IMG/VR virus record: IMGVR_UViG_3300017782_000135
Coordinates: 1 to 29,221 of that record
Reading direction: 5' to 3' (one strand)
Source: a virus
Length of the DNA: 29,221 nucleotides
Part shown: piece by piece, positions 6,465 through 12,151 of the stretch
How the letters are laid out: each line of letters begins with the position of its first letter
How positions within the stretch are numbered: the stretch's first letter is position 1
Notes under the pieces: generated by a model
Database searches by the model: none
What the model was told of the DNA's origin: nothing
Seen by the model: the letters and a program-made list of their open reading frames with translations, nothing else
Translations under genes and position numbers: made by a program

Positions 6465-7399
6465 TGGAAGAATTTTTATGGGTCGAAAAATATCGGCCCC
6501 AAACAGTTGCAGATACTATCTTACCAAAGCCATTAAAGTCTACATTTCAGACAATTGTAAATACAGGTGAAATACCTAATTTATTGTTTACTGGAACAGC
6601 TGGCGTTGGTAGAACAACTGTTGCTAAGGCGTTATGTAACCAGCTAGGACTTGATTATCTACTGATTAACGGATCAGAAGAGGGTAACATTGATACACTG
6701 CGTAATAAAATTAAACATTTCGCATCAACAGTATCCTTGCAAGGTGGTTATAAAGTTGTAATACTTGATGAGGCAGATTATCTAAACCCACAGTCAACTC
6801 AACCTGCTTTACGTGGATTCATTGAAGAGTTCAGTAACAACTGTAGATTCATAATGACCTGTAACTTTAAAAACAGAATCATTGAACCACTACACTCTCG
6901 TTGTTCAGTAGTTGAATTTAATATTGCTAAGAAAGACATGCCAGACCTATGTGGTTCATTCATGAAGCGTGTGGGTAATATTTTATCTAATGAAAATATA
7001 GAGTATGATGAACCAGTAATCGCTGAATTAATCATGAAGCATATGCCAGATTGGCGCCGTGTTTTAAATGAATTGCAACGATACTCGGTATCGGGTAAAA
7101 TCGACACAGGCATTCTTGTATCACTATCAGAAGTCTCTATGGGTAACCTAATGTCTGCTATGAAGGACAAGAACTTTAAAAAGATGCGACAATGGGTAAC
7201 GGATAACATTGATCAAGAACCGGCTTCATTGTTTCGTAAAATTTATGATAATATGTCCGACTATGTTAAACCACAATCTATTCCACAGCTAGTGCTTATT
7301 CTTGCTGATTATCAGTACAAGAATAGTTTTGTTGCTGACCACGAATTAAATATGGTTGCATGTTGTACAGAAATCATGGCAGCAGTGGAGTTTAATTAA
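6464..7399 (+). CDS. 44: gp44-like clamp loader ATPase subunit
   Basis: A 311-aa AAA+ protein close to T4 gp44 (319 aa). It has VEKYRPQTVADTILP near the N-terminus, Walker A at residues 43-52, Walker B VVILDEAD (98-105), and the SRC arginine-finger motif (Ser145-Arg146-Cys147), all typical of clamp loaders. Four gp44 subunits with one gp62 load gp45 onto primed DNA. One oddity: the Walker A lysine is Arg50 (codon AGA at 6611-6613), giving GTAGVGRTT where the family has GKT. Everything else looks intact, so the gene is probably functional. ATG 6464 overlaps the upstream stop, with GGGAGG at 6451-6456. Confidence 0.95.
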   Translation: MEEFLWVEKYRPQTVADTILPKPLKSTFQTIVNTGEIPNLLFTGTAGVGRTTVAKALCNQLGLDYLLINGSEEGNIDTLRNKIKHFASTVSLQGGYKVVILDEADYLNPQSTQPALRGFIEEFSNNCRFIMTCNFKNRIIEPLHSRCSVVEFNIAKKDMPDLCGSFMKRVGNILSNENIEYDEPVIAELIMKHMPDWRRVLNELQRYSVSGKIDTGILVSLSEVSMGNLMSAMKDKNFKKMRQWVTDNIDQEPASLFRKIYDNMSDYVKPQSIPQLVLILADYQYKNSFVADHELNMVACCTEIMAAVEFN

Positions 7400-7524
7400 T
7401 GCATAAACATACAGACGCAGTAGAAAAGACAATTGCTGATTTAAATGAACAACTCTATAAGGCATATGCCAGAATTGTAGAGTTGCAAGATAAGATAAAA
7501 GAACTAGAAGATGAAAAGAAATAA
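7399..7524 (+). CDS. tiny coiled-coil protein
   Basis: A 41-aa ORF starting at ATG 7399 inside the gp44 stop (TAATG), so translation is coupled. The sequence is a continuous charged amphipathic helix with heptad-like leucine and isoleucine spacing (IADLNEQLYKAYARIVELQ), probably a short coiled coil. Its 3' end overlaps the next small gene by 14 bases. Tiny genes of this type are common downstream of gp44 in marine T4-like phages (recollection). Function unknown. Confidence 0.65.
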   Translation: MHKHTDAVEKTIADLNEQLYKAYARIVELQDKIKELEDEKK

Positions 7525-7675
7525 GTATTGGAAATTGTGGGCAAAATCCCTAGGCGAAAAGTCTGGTACCACTGACCATGAAGCAGATGTAATTGCTTTA
7601 ATGCGAAGTGTGATTGTCCTAGTAAATTTTCTAACTTGTTTCTTTATTATAGCAGGAGTGATACATCAATGGTAA
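7511..7675 (+). CDS. small single-pass membrane protein
   Basis: A 54-aa ORF from ATG 7511, overlapping the coiled-coil gene before it and the dCMP deaminase after it. The N-terminal half is polar with KYWKLWAKSLGEKSG; the C-terminal half holds one hydrophobic helix (about residues 33-50, VIVLVNFLTCFFIIAGV). Similar peptides lie near the clamp loader in T4-like cyanophages (recollection). The tight overlaps on both sides support its being real. Role unknown. Confidence 0.7.
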   Translation: MKRNKYWKLWAKSLGEKSGTTDHEADVIALMRSVIVLVNFLTCFFIIAGVIHQW

Positions 7676-8079
7676 ATAAGTGGAAACGTGCATTCATGGA
7701 AACTGCTAATATTTTTGGCAAGTTATCCCATGCACAACGTGCTCAAGTCGGCGCTGCTATCGTAAAAGATAACAGAATTATATCTGTTGGATATAATGGA
7801 ATGCCAGCGGGCTGGGATAACACATGCGAAGTTGATAATGTTACTAAACCAGAAGTCTTGCATGCAGAAACAAATGCTATTGCTAAAGTGGCCCGATCAG
7901 CAGAATCATGTGAAGGTGCTGACATTTATACAACCTATGCTCCTTGCATTGATTGTGCTAAACTGATATATCAATCGGGTATAAGTAAAGTTTATTATGC
8001 AAACGACCACATGCGTTCAACAGCAGGAGTTGATTTCCTGCATAAATGTGATATTGAGGTAACCCATGTCCCCATTTGA
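7669..8079 (+). CDS. cd: deoxycytidylate (dCMP) deaminase
   Basis: A 136-aa zinc-dependent deaminase of the CDA fold. HAETNAIAK (His65, Glu67) supplies one zinc ligand and the catalytic glutamate; PCIDC (Cys93, Cys96) supplies the other two ligands. dCMP deaminase converts dCMP to dUMP, the substrate of thymidylate synthase, and a ThyX lies at 25952. ATG 7669 is preferred over upstream in-frame codons because AGGAG (7654-7658) precedes it and conserved sequence starts there (MVNKWKRAFM). The length is typical of bacterial and phage enzymes. It overlaps gp62 at its 3' end. Confidence 0.93.
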   Translation: MVNKWKRAFMETANIFGKLSHAQRAQVGAAIVKDNRIISVGYNGMPAGWDNTCEVDNVTKPEVLHAETNAIAKVARSAESCEGADIYTTYAPCIDCAKLIYQSGISKVYYANDHMRSTAGVDFLHKCDIEVTHVPI

Positions 8080-8446
8080 TTATGTAAACGATATAACATA
8101 CGGCAAGAAAGGCATCATGGTTGATGATATTGCCGAAAAGAATTACAATGCTTTTATTATAAATCGTTCATTATCCTATCACAATGATACGGTACTATTT
8201 GCTAATGAGATGAATATACATCATACTATAGACAGCCGCCTTCAGTATGATTTTTTTATAAATATAATCAGGAAACAGAAAAGATGGTCCAAATGGATGA
8301 AGCCATCGGAAGTTTCTGATTTGGATCTCATCAAAGAATATTATGGATATAGTAATGAAAAGGCTAAGTCCGTATTAAAATTATTAAATGATGAAAAAAT
8401 TAACGAATTGAAAAATAGGATTTATAAAGGTGGAAAACGAAAATAA
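8066..8446 (+). CDS. 62: gp62-like clamp loader small subunit
   Basis: A 126-aa protein with no ATPase motif, shorter than T4 gp62 (187 aa). Identification rests on position between the clamp loader block and regA (T4 order 44-62-regA) and on segments resembling gp62 of marine T4-like phages: MSPFDYVNDI, NRSLSYHNDTVLFANEMN and KRWSKWMK, a counterpart of the KRYGKWAK segment of T4. It joins gp44 in the loader complex. ATG 8066 has GAGG at 8056-8059 and overlaps the dCMP deaminase by 14 bases. Function inferred with good confidence. Confidence 0.85.
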   Translation: MSPFDYVNDITYGKKGIMVDDIAEKNYNAFIINRSLSYHNDTVLFANEMNIHHTIDSRLQYDFFINIIRKQKRWSKWMKPSEVSDLDLIKEYYGYSNEKAKSVLKLLNDEKINELKNRIYKGGKRK

Positions 8447-8855
8447 AGAAGTCAAAAATTGGACTCCAGCAGAAATGCTTGAAGTCTCCCTCAACGAACC
8501 AGATGATTTTTTAAAAATTAGAGAAACATTAACACGAATTGGTGTTGCCTCTAGGAAAGATCAAAAGCTATTCCAATCATGTCATATTCTGCATAAACAA
8601 GGCAGGTATTTCATTGTGCATTTTAAAGAGCTATTTCTGTTAGATGGTAAACCAAGTAATTTAATCGAAAACGACTTAGAACGTAGGAACACAATTGCTA
8701 CATTACTAGCAGATTGGGGATTAGTAAGTATTATTAATACTAAAGTCTCAACTCCATGTGCACCTTTAAGACAGATTAAAGTTATTCCATTTAAAGAAAA
8801 GACACAATGGGAATTATGCCCAAAATATAATATAGGTAATTCAAATAAGGAATAA
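8430..8855 (+). CDS. regA: RegA-like translational repressor
   Basis: Close in sequence to T4 RegA, an RNA-binding protein that represses translation of early phage mRNAs, including its own and the clamp/clamp-loader genes. Conserved segments include DFLKIRETLTRIG, LFQSCHILHKQGRYFIVHFKEL, the ADWGL motif, and a C-terminal PKYNIGN like the end of T4 RegA. The start is uncertain. GTG 8430 has TAGGA at 8416-8420 and gives a 15-residue extension. ATG 8475 (MLEVSLNEPDDF) aligns with the T4 N-terminus but lacks a clear ribosome site; weak initiation would fit autogenous control. Confidence 0.93.
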   Translation: MENENKEVKNWTPAEMLEVSLNEPDDFLKIRETLTRIGVASRKDQKLFQSCHILHKQGRYFIVHFKELFLLDGKPSNLIENDLERRNTIATLLADWGLVSIINTKVSTPCAPLRQIKVIPFKEKTQWELCPKYNIGNSNKE

Positions 8856-8860
8856 AGCCT

Positions 8861-8868
8861 TATAAATA
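8861..8868 (+). promoter_or_regulatory. T4-type late promoter of the tail-fibre block
   Basis: Exact TATAAATA five bases after the RegA stop and 28 bases before the tail-fibre gene start, with no sigma70-like -35. It marks the switch from early replication genes to a late structural block. Confidence 0.8.
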
Positions 8869-8896
8869 TATTATAAGAGAATAGGAGAATTTATAT

Positions 8897-9577
8897 ATGG
8901 CACTACAATCATCAGGCACAATGTCCATGTTTGACATTTCAAACGAATTTGGTGGATATTCTTATCCGCCTGTAGAAATAGATGACTACATGGCAGCCGA
9001 TCCTGTAAATCAACCGAGTTATGGAAACGCAGTTGGTACTGCAGTTGATTTTGCTGATTTTTATGGCACTAGTATAAAAACAACTCGACTTGCCGTTCGA
9101 CCTAATAATGATAGCTATCTCAGATATGGTTATTCCAAAACTAACGGATACTTTTATTTTATGTCCGAGAGTGGGCAGTCTGGTACTGCTTTCGGAACAT
9201 CAACTCGAAATAGTGCACTTGCATCCGGTAGTAGGACTCTTTCATGTATCGTAATGAATGACGGGTACTATGATTATCTTACAATAGGTTTTTATGGCGG
9301 CAGCAGCTCGACCAATGGTGGTTGGACTTCGGCCACATTTTATGATCATCAAAGTTCTCCTCCATATAGAGCAGACTTAACCAGTGGTATTACAATTAAT
9401 AGAACAGATGCTGTTAATTTTACTGCGCTACCAAATACGAGCCCTACAGTATATGGTTATAGATTTGGATTTGCGGGTGTTAACACCACGGCCGCGGTCA
9501 ATGCCGCAAACGTAGCGTCGTTAATAAAAGCCAATGCTACCGTGACACCTTATTACGTATACGTAGAATTTACTTAG
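8897..9577 (+). CDS. tail-fibre-like virion protein
   Basis: A 226-aa protein whose N-terminus (MALQSSGTMSMFDISNEFGG, then a YGNAVGTAVDFADFYGTS segment) resembles the short N-terminal motif on many phage fibre and baseplate-associated proteins (SG-ISMSDI--EFGG then ISLSDFYG). The remainder is rich in Gly, Ser, Thr, Tyr and Asn with beta-strand character, typical of receptor-binding or fibre tips. It starts behind AGGAG (8883-8887) and a late promoter. The next gene encodes a tail-fibre assembly-type chaperone, which supports the assignment. The receptor is unknown and the exact virion position is inferred. Confidence 0.7.
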   Translation: MALQSSGTMSMFDISNEFGGYSYPPVEIDDYMAADPVNQPSYGNAVGTAVDFADFYGTSIKTTRLAVRPNNDSYLRYGYSKTNGYFYFMSESGQSGTAFGTSTRNSALASGSRTLSCIVMNDGYYDYLTIGFYGGSSSTNGGWTSATFYDHQSSPPYRADLTSGITINRTDAVNFTALPNTSPTVYGYRFGFAGVNTTAAVNAANVASLIKANATVTPYYVYVEFT

Positions 9578-9590
9578 GAGAAAATTAATA

Positions 9591-10130
9591 ATGGCAATAA
9601 CTTATAATATAAGAAGACTTGATCCACTTGGATTATCAATAAACTTAGAATACATTCATAGTGACGAATCTCTACCTAATTGGTATACAATGGCTAGTCT
9701 TCCAGAAAACTTTACAGAAGCTCAAGTACACGAAGTTGCTGAAGACATGGCTGAAAACGCAGCAATCTTTTGGCAAAATTTTGTTGCAGTTGACCCTTTT
9801 GTATTAGCTGAATCTAGTGGAACTATTAAAAATATCCAAGTAGAAGATGCTCCAGAGTTTAATGCACTTTATGAACGACTTGAAGAAGCTTGGACCGAAG
9901 ACGAAACAACCAAATATAAGACCTATGTAAAAGTTGCTTATACTGCTGAAGAAAAAGCAAGAAATATCAGGCACAGACGAGATATGCAACTAGCAATAAC
10001 CGATATGGAAGCGGTATCTGATAGATCACCTAGTACAGAAATAATTAATTATAGACAAGCACTTAGAGATATTACAGATCAAGAAACCTTTCCCAATAGC
10101 GTTATTTGGCCAATCAAGCCGATAGGTTAA
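9591..10130 (+). CDS. tail-fibre assembly chaperone-like protein
   Basis: A 179-aa protein. The C-terminal segment NYRQALRDITDQETFPNSVI followed by WPIKP is the hallmark of the phage tail assembly chaperone family (Pfam Phage_tail_APC), which helps fold or assemble the adjacent fibre protein. The N-terminal half is helical and acidic. ATG 9591 has AGGAG 13 bases after the fibre gene stop begins (9577-9581). Because it sits directly behind the putative fibre gene, it likely acts on that protein. Confidence 0.75.
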   Translation: MAITYNIRRLDPLGLSINLEYIHSDESLPNWYTMASLPENFTEAQVHEVAEDMAENAAIFWQNFVAVDPFVLAESSGTIKNIQVEDAPEFNALYERLEEAWTEDETTKYKTYVKVAYTAEEKARNIRHRRDMQLAITDMEAVSDRSPSTEIINYRQALRDITDQETFPNSVIWPIKPIG

Positions 10131-10134
10131 TTAA

Positions 10135-11223
10135 ATGAATAAACTTCGATATTATATTCTGATTACCAGAGGCATTGCTCAAGTTAAGCGCCATGCTAGA
10201 ATGTGGGATGGAACATATAGTCAGCAAATTACTAAAGATGATGTTTACTATGTAATTAATACTAGAGACGAAGATTTCCAGGCCGAAGCAATTGCATGGC
10301 TTGAATCTGAAGGTATTGAATATAATACATCAGAAAGTAACGGTGGACCTTCAAAAGGTAAAAACGCCGTACTAGATGCTTTCCTTGCATCAGATGATGA
10401 TTATTGTATTCAAGTTGATGGTGATGATATGATTACCCCACACGGTATTCATGTTCATAAGATGATTGCTAATCCAACAGTATATGGTCTTGATGATGAA
10501 ACTCCGCCGGATGTTGTAGTACTAGATTACCAATATGGCATTGTTCCAAATGAGGGATACGGTCCATTATCCGAGTCTGAAAATATCTATTCTGCAGCTC
10601 AATTTGCTGAAGATATTTACAATGCTGAATGTATTCAAGGTTTGGGATATAGATGCTTTAACAGACCATGGGAATGGTGGGATAGAGCAATGAGAGGGGA
10701 ATACTTTGAAAAGGGAAGTCCTTATTTAAGAGCACTATCTGAAGCCCATAAAAGATTAATTACTTATGAATTTAAGTATATTAATAAGTGGGAAACACAC
10801 TGTAGAGTTATTTGGTATTCAAAGAAGGCTGCGGGCCTTACAAGATTTAAAGAAGATATTTTAGTCGGAGAAGATGTAATGAATTACTTCGATCTAAAAC
10901 ATGAATTTGCACAAGGTAATCTGACAATGAAAACCTTGCATGAAGTATATCCAACTTATGTTTATGATCAACGAGTTGGTGGTATTGTACAAATTGCAAA
11001 TGATATGAATCACGGTAGAGGTTACCTAGATTGGATGGAGGATGCAGGAGACAAATACGAAGAGTATGAAACTGCTGGTAAACTCCACGAAGATTTAGAA
11101 ATACCTTACCTAGAATTTCCAACACTGTTTGCCGAGCACGACGGCGTTAATTACGTACCTGATACTTTAGGTTTAGTTAATTATCCTGCGGCCGCTGCAT
11201 CAGAAAAACACTGTGGATATTAA
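10135..11223 (+). CDS. GT-A-fold glycosyltransferase-like protein in the late block
   Basis: A 362-aa protein. Near residues 68-80 a KGKNAVLDAFL segment is followed by CIQVDGDDMI (Asp95, Asp97, Asp98), a DxD-type motif with the strand order of GT-A (family 2-like) nucleotide-sugar glycosyltransferases. The later ILVGEDVMNYFDL could provide the catalytic acidic residues. It follows the chaperone gene by four bases, so it is part of the late tail block and may glycosylate a virion protein (inference). No signal peptide. It does not look like a paralogue of the two TAGT-like genes at 15303 and 16575. Confidence 0.65.
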   Translation: MNKLRYYILITRGIAQVKRHARMWDGTYSQQITKDDVYYVINTRDEDFQAEAIAWLESEGIEYNTSESNGGPSKGKNAVLDAFLASDDDYCIQVDGDDMITPHGIHVHKMIANPTVYGLDDETPPDVVVLDYQYGIVPNEGYGPLSESENIYSAAQFAEDIYNAECIQGLGYRCFNRPWEWWDRAMRGEYFEKGSPYLRALSEAHKRLITYEFKYINKWETHCRVIWYSKKAAGLTRFKEDILVGEDVMNYFDLKHEFAQGNLTMKTLHEVYPTYVYDQRVGGIVQIANDMNHGRGYLDWMEDAGDKYEEYETAGKLHEDLEIPYLEFPTLFAEHDGVNYVPDTLGLVNYPAAAASEKHCGY

Positions 11224-11263
11224 AATTATTTTTACATTTTATCACAATCTATGAGAAAAAGTG

Positions 11264-11271
11264 TATAAATA
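11264..11271 (+). promoter_or_regulatory. T4-type late promoter of hsp20
   Basis: Exact TATAAATA 75 bases before the Hsp20 start, immediately preceded by AAAAAGTG (11256-11263), the same 8-mer found upstream of several early promoters here. Confidence 0.8.
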
Positions 11272-11275
11272 AAAC

Positions 11276-11301
11276 CGAGATGCCGAATGGTTCGGGTCTC
11301 G
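11276..11301 (+). other. 5'-leader hairpin of hsp20
   Basis: A two-part stem, CGAGA/TCTCG outside and CCGAA/TTCGG inside, separated by a small TG/G internal loop and closed by a TGG loop. It begins about five bases after the late -10 box, so it lies at or near the 5' end of the mRNA. An end-protecting or regulatory role is possible. It does not sequester the ribosome site (AGGAGG near 11329), so a classical RNA thermometer is not shown. Confidence 0.6.
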
Positions 11302-11338
11302 TTAGTAAATAACCTTGCTTAATTAATAGGAGGAAACA

Positions 11339-11797
11339 ATGGTTAGAAGTACTTTAAATGTGCCGCGTTCTTTGTTCGTAGGCTTCGAAAGTTTGTTTGA
11401 TGAACTAGAAGGAATTCACAATTCTGCTAGATCAGGAAACGATAATTACCCACCCCATAACATTGTAAAAATTGATGAGGAGAAATTCCACATTGAATTA
11501 GCAGTGGCTGGGTTCACAGAAAAAGATATTAGTCTTGAAGTCAAGGATGGTATTTTAAAGGTGAAGGGCAGAGTAGAATCTGATGAAAAAAGGGAATACG
11601 CATTCAAGGGTATCTCGTCCCGCAAGTTTGAGAAGAGCTTCCGACTCTCTGAATTTGTTGTAATTGACGGTGCCGATTTAGAGAACGGTATACTCGTGGT
11701 TTATGCCAGAGTTGAGGTTCCCGAAGAGAGGCGTCCTAGGAAGATCGAAATAGGGTCTGCTGGGGCATCAAAGAAGAAGGAATTTATTCAAGAATAG
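11339..11797 (+). CDS. Hsp20 small heat-shock protein
   Basis: A 152-aa alpha-crystallin-family chaperone. The core domain runs from about residue 41 to 130, with IELAVAGFTEKDISLEVKDG, the NGILVV signature (116-121), and a C-terminal IEI tail motif (136-138) that docks neighbouring subunits. The N-terminal arm has FVGFESLFDELEG, as in IbpA. Such ATP-independent holdases occur in many marine T4-like phages and may assist virion folding. It has a strong AGGAGG site and a late promoter. Its base use (AGG, GTC, GGG codons) is somewhat richer in G+C than its neighbours. Confidence 0.93.
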   Translation: MVRSTLNVPRSLFVGFESLFDELEGIHNSARSGNDNYPPHNIVKIDEEKFHIELAVAGFTEKDISLEVKDGILKVKGRVESDEKREYAFKGISSRKFEKSFRLSEFVVIDGADLENGILVVYARVEVPEERRPRKIEIGSAGASKKKEFIQE

Positions 11798-11858
11798 ATT
11801 CCGGTGAGCAGCGAAACTCAGTAGATAAGTAATTAACTTTTTTACTGGAGCAAATGTT

Positions 11859-11999
11859 ATGAAACATATAGTACATTTTATGGACAAATATGAAGATATA
11901 GCAGAGACCCTAAATGGAATTCTTGTATTAACACTAACTGGTACCGTAATCCTCGGATTAGCACCATTAGTAATATATTTACAAGCTTCTCATTTTTAG
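11859..11999 (+). CDS. small single-pass membrane protein
   Basis: A 46-aa ORF from ATG 11859 with GGAG at 11847-11850. A polar amphipathic N-terminus (MKHIVHFMDKYEDIAETLNG) is followed by one hydrophobic helix, roughly residues 21-41 (ILVLTLTGTVILGLAPLVIYL). It follows Hsp20 and precedes the terminator at 12021-12040, so it should be co-expressed late. An effect on the host envelope is possible but not supported by any motif. Confidence 0.65.
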   Translation: MKHIVHFMDKYEDIAETLNGILVLTLTGTVILGLAPLVIYLQASHF

Positions 12000-12020
12000 G
12001 TCTCTATTTGAAAATCATGC

Positions 12021-12040
12021 GGGGGTAAGAAATTGCCCCC
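12021..12040 (+). terminator. intrinsic terminator closing the late block
   Basis: An 8-bp stem GGGGGTAA/TTGCCCCC (one G-U pair) closed by a GAAA tetraloop (12029-12032) and followed by ACTTTTACG. A compact GC-rich stem with a stable tetraloop and a short T-run fits a rho-independent terminator separating late transcripts from gp43. Confidence 0.8.
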
Positions 12041-12071
12041 ACTTTTACGTACAAAAAACTGCCAAAAAAAT

Positions 12072-12095
12072 ACACTTTTTCGTACATAAAAGTGT
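12072..12095 (+). promoter_or_regulatory. palindromic operator candidate at the gp43 promoter
   Basis: ACACTTTT (12072-12079) and AAAAGTGT (12088-12095) are perfect 8-base inverted arms; with the central GTAC, 20 of 24 positions are symmetric. The right arm runs into the first base of the -35 box, a place where a bound protein would block or assist polymerase. Confidence 0.5.
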
Positions 12096-12123
12096 TTACA
12101 TTTATTGTTATTTGTGATATAAT
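12095..12123 (+). promoter_or_regulatory. sigma70-like promoter of gp43
   Basis: TTTACA (12095-12100), a 17-bp spacer, and TATAAT (12118-12123) with extended TGTGA. The ribosome site GAAGGTGA and start ATG 12152 follow. Confidence 0.9.
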
Positions 12124-12151
12124 ATACATATTATGAAGGTGACTAATATCT

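Noticed and set aside
8475-8855. RegA starting at ATG 8475 as the only start
   Set aside because: Alignment to T4 supports it, but no ribosome site is visible, while GTG 8430 has one; kept as an alternative rather than chosen.
12072-12095. Inverted repeat before gp43 as a terminator
   Set aside because: The stem is AT-rich, no T-run follows, it merges into the -35 box, and a much better terminator lies at 12021-12040.
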